Notes under the pieces: generated by a model
The model's database searches: none
What the model was told of the DNA's origin: nothing
What the model saw: only the letters and a program-made list of their open reading frames with translations
Assembly (NCBI GenBank): GCA_027487485.1
Contig: JAIYDN010000067.1
Span: forward strand, 62,001 to 126,000
Reading direction: 5' to 3'
From: Planctomycetaceae bacterium
Lineage (GTDB): Bacteria > Planctomycetota > Planctomycetia > Pirellulales > Pirellulaceae
DNA length: 64,000 nucleotides
Position numbers and translations under genes: made by a program
Shown here: in pieces, positions 62,490 to 64,000 of the stretch
Numbering within the stretch: the stretch's first letter is position 1
How the letters are laid out: every line of letters starts with the position of its first letter

Positions 62490-64000
62490 CTAGCGACCGT
62501 TTGCAACGCGAGCGTTGGGGGCAGCAACCGGCTGATAGGACGCAGGTGCGACGCCACTGTTGTTCATCGAATTCGGCTGTTGGTACGACGAATTCTGGAT
62601 GGGCGAGGCTGTGTTGACCGTTGGCTGGGACAAACCGGAGCCAGTGGTGTTCAACAGCGTGCGATTTCCATTGGGCGCCGATTGAACTGGTGCATTCATC
62701 GGAAAGCCTTCGGGCATCTCTGCTCCCTGCGTTCCATTCATGTATTCTGGCTCACCCAACATCATGCCCTCGGGTTCAACGCGTTGTCCGTACTCAACCG
62801 TGGGCTGCAAATCGGGGTAAATCACTGGCGACGTTGCCGGTCCCCACAAACCATTTCCTGCGGATAAGCCAACATCCCCGTGGATATTGAGCACGTCCGC
62901 CAAGCACCAGCTCATGCGAGACGATTCGACTTGCTTGATCATGTCCAGCTTTTCAGAATCGTTGAAGTTCACGACGCGTGGGGTCATGACCACCAGCAAC
63001 TCGGTCCGTCGTTCGTTTTCTGTATCGAATCGGAACAAAGCACCAGCCAAAGGAATGTCCGCCAACCACGGAATCCGTCGCGATCGGGTCGCTCGCTCTT
63101 TGGTGATCAGGCCACCGAGCACAACGGTTTGCCCGTCGTATGCTGTAACACGCGTTTGAGCGACCGTTTTCTCGATCACAGGCGATCGAACAACTTCACC
63201 GTTCGCGCCGAAGCCTACCACCACTCCGGTTGCTTCCGGCCCTAGTCTCGATCGAGTCACTGCGACGATCATGTTAATCAAACCATCTTGGTTGGTTCGA
63301 GGTTGAATCTGCATGATCAAACCAACAGGCACGTCGATAAACGTATTCTGCAAACCACCGAACTGGTTCTGCGTCGAACCAGTGATTCGCGGAACGTCCT
63401 GACCAACTTGAACGTACGAGATGTTGTTGTCGATCGTCATCAACTGAGGACGCGACAGGATTTGAATTCGGTTTGCGTCTTGCAGTGCTCGGAACAGCAT
63501 GCTTACCGATTCACTACCTGCTGCAAGAACCAAACCACCATACCCAAGGCCTGTGTTAGTTCTTCCGAGCCCGAAGCCCGAGGAACCTTGACCGGCCACG
63601 TTCTGAGGCCGACGCTGCGGCGATGCCGTGGAGAACGCATTCCCCAAGTTGAATCCAGGACTGGTCAGAGTTCCACCACTGGCACTGTTGCGATCGAACA
63701 GCAAGGAATCTTGAAGTCCAAACTCGGTACCGAAATCAAGAGTGTCTTCCAAAGTAACTTCCGCAATCAGAATCTCCACCGCAATCATGGGCTGCTGGCG
63801 ATCCAGTTTCTCGATCACTTGACGTGCTTGTTGCATGTACCTAGGCGTTGCACTGATCACGAGACTGTTGGTTGCTGGCTCAGCAAACACAAATACTTCT
63901 CGGTCGATTCGCTCGAACACACTGATCTGAGTGCCGTTGGCACCCTGTTGCTGAGCGAGCGTGTTGGTGATGTTCGTCCGTTGTGCATTGAACAGATTCG
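62490..64000 (-). CDS. Secretin (type II/IV pilus-type), N-terminus beyond the window
   Basis: The minus frame is open to the window edge, giving about 503 residues; GTG 63920 is only an internal codon. A secretin-associated N-type domain is visible (FVFAEPATNSLVISATPRYM ... QVIEKLDRQQPMIAVEILIA). It is followed by the secretin core, with VTLEDTLDFGTEFG, IQILSRPQLMTIDNNISYVQ, VGQDVPRITG, VAQTRVTAYDGQTVVLGGLI and PLAGALFRFDTENERRTELL. The C-terminal about 130 residues are Asn/Gln/Pro-rich, beyond the usual secretin end. Secretins form the outer-membrane ring for type II secretion, type IV pili or Tad systems. Which system this is cannot be decided here, because the other genes lie outside. Confidence 0.9.
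   Translation of the reverse strand, partial: NLFNAQRTNITNTLAQQQGANGTQISVFERIDREVFVFAEPATNSLVISATPRYMQQARQVIEKLDRQQPMIAVEILIAEVTLEDTLDFGTEFGLQDSLLFDRNSASGGTLTSPGFNLGNAFSTASPQRRPQNVAGQGSSGFGLGRTNTGLGYGGLVLAAGSESVSMLFRALQDANRIQILSRPQLMTIDNNISYVQVGQDVPRITGSTQNQFGGLQNTFIDVPVGLIMQIQPRTNQDGLINMIVAVTRSRLGPEATGVVVGFGANGEVVRSPVIEKTVAQTRVTAYDGQTVVLGGLITKERATRSRRIPWLADIPLAGALFRFDTENERRTELLVVMTPRVVNFNDSEKLDMIKQVESSRMSWCLADVLNIHGDVGLSAGNGLWGPATSPVIYPDLQPTVEYGQRVEPEGMMLGEPEYMNGTQGAEMPEGFPMNAPVQSAPNGNRTLLNTTGSGLSQPTVNTASPIQNSSYQQPNSMNNSGVAPASYQPVAAPNARVANGR

Overview
The window looks like a chromosomal segment of a planctomycete, most likely of the Pirellulaceae type. Evidence: a cytochrome c protein of the planctomycete PSCyt/DUF1587/DUF1592 type; a giant exported protein that opens with the planctomycete-specific LEPR-like motif (LESLEDRRLMA) and ends in dockerin-like calcium loops; moderate GC content; a REP-like GAGCCGCGGGCG...GCCGCG palindrome; and short tandem repeats of kinds I recall from Rhodopirellula-like genomes. 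No rRNA, tRNA, prophage, insertion sequence or CRISPR array was seen. The genes at both ends run off the window.

Layout. 1-2.7 kb (minus): truncated PSCyt/DUF1587 protein and an orphan NarL-type response regulator. 3.1-7.8 kb (plus): LolC/E-like permease and LolD-like ATPase, an ExbB/TolQ-type channel protein without ExbD, and a two-TM protein with a TPR-like tail. 7.9-12 kb: clpC, a REP-like hairpin, and a cysteine-desulfurase-like PLP enzyme lacking the usual catalytic Cys. 12-17.7 kb (minus): PaaK-like adenylating enzyme overlapping an uncharacterised protein, then a feoA-feoA-feoB-Cys-rich membrane protein operon with a Fur-like palindrome upstream. 18.3-21.5 kb: RND/MMPL exporter followed by three hairpins. 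21.5-26.8 kb (minus): 1,734-residue surface metzincin. 27-28.2 kb: a diverged fragment of the pnp 3' end, a minimal kinase-like protein and a small divergent gene. 28.6-31.6 kb (minus): rpsO and pnp, each with an intrinsic terminator. 31.9-33.1 kb: MacB-like permease without an ATPase.

From 33.2 to 58.2 kb lies an envelope polysaccharide region: ECF sigma factor overlapping rfbB-rfbA, an opposing FAD amine oxidase, a Wzz/GumC-like protein, a BY-kinase-like ATPase with a degenerate P-loop, Wzy-like polymerase, GT2, GT39-like membrane glycosyltransferase, and, further on, a tandem-fused GT4 protein and a Wzx-like flippase. Inserted between the two halves (44.5-54.2 kb) is a five-gene cluster of circularly permuted ATP-grasp, alpha-E, transglutaminase/DUF2126, fused ATP-grasp/alpha-E, and a second transglutaminase. 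This family set has been predicted from comparative genomics to make or process peptide-like amides, but to my knowledge its product is unknown. It is the best candidate here for an undescribed system, in particular because the ATP-grasp/alpha-E pair is present both as separate genes and as a fusion.

The right end holds a hexanucleotide microsatellite with inverted units, an FHA-GAF-SpoIIE phosphatase, a BON-domain secreted protein, a lipoprotein and the C-terminal part of a secretin. The last two are likely co-transcribed parts of a secretion or pilus machine.
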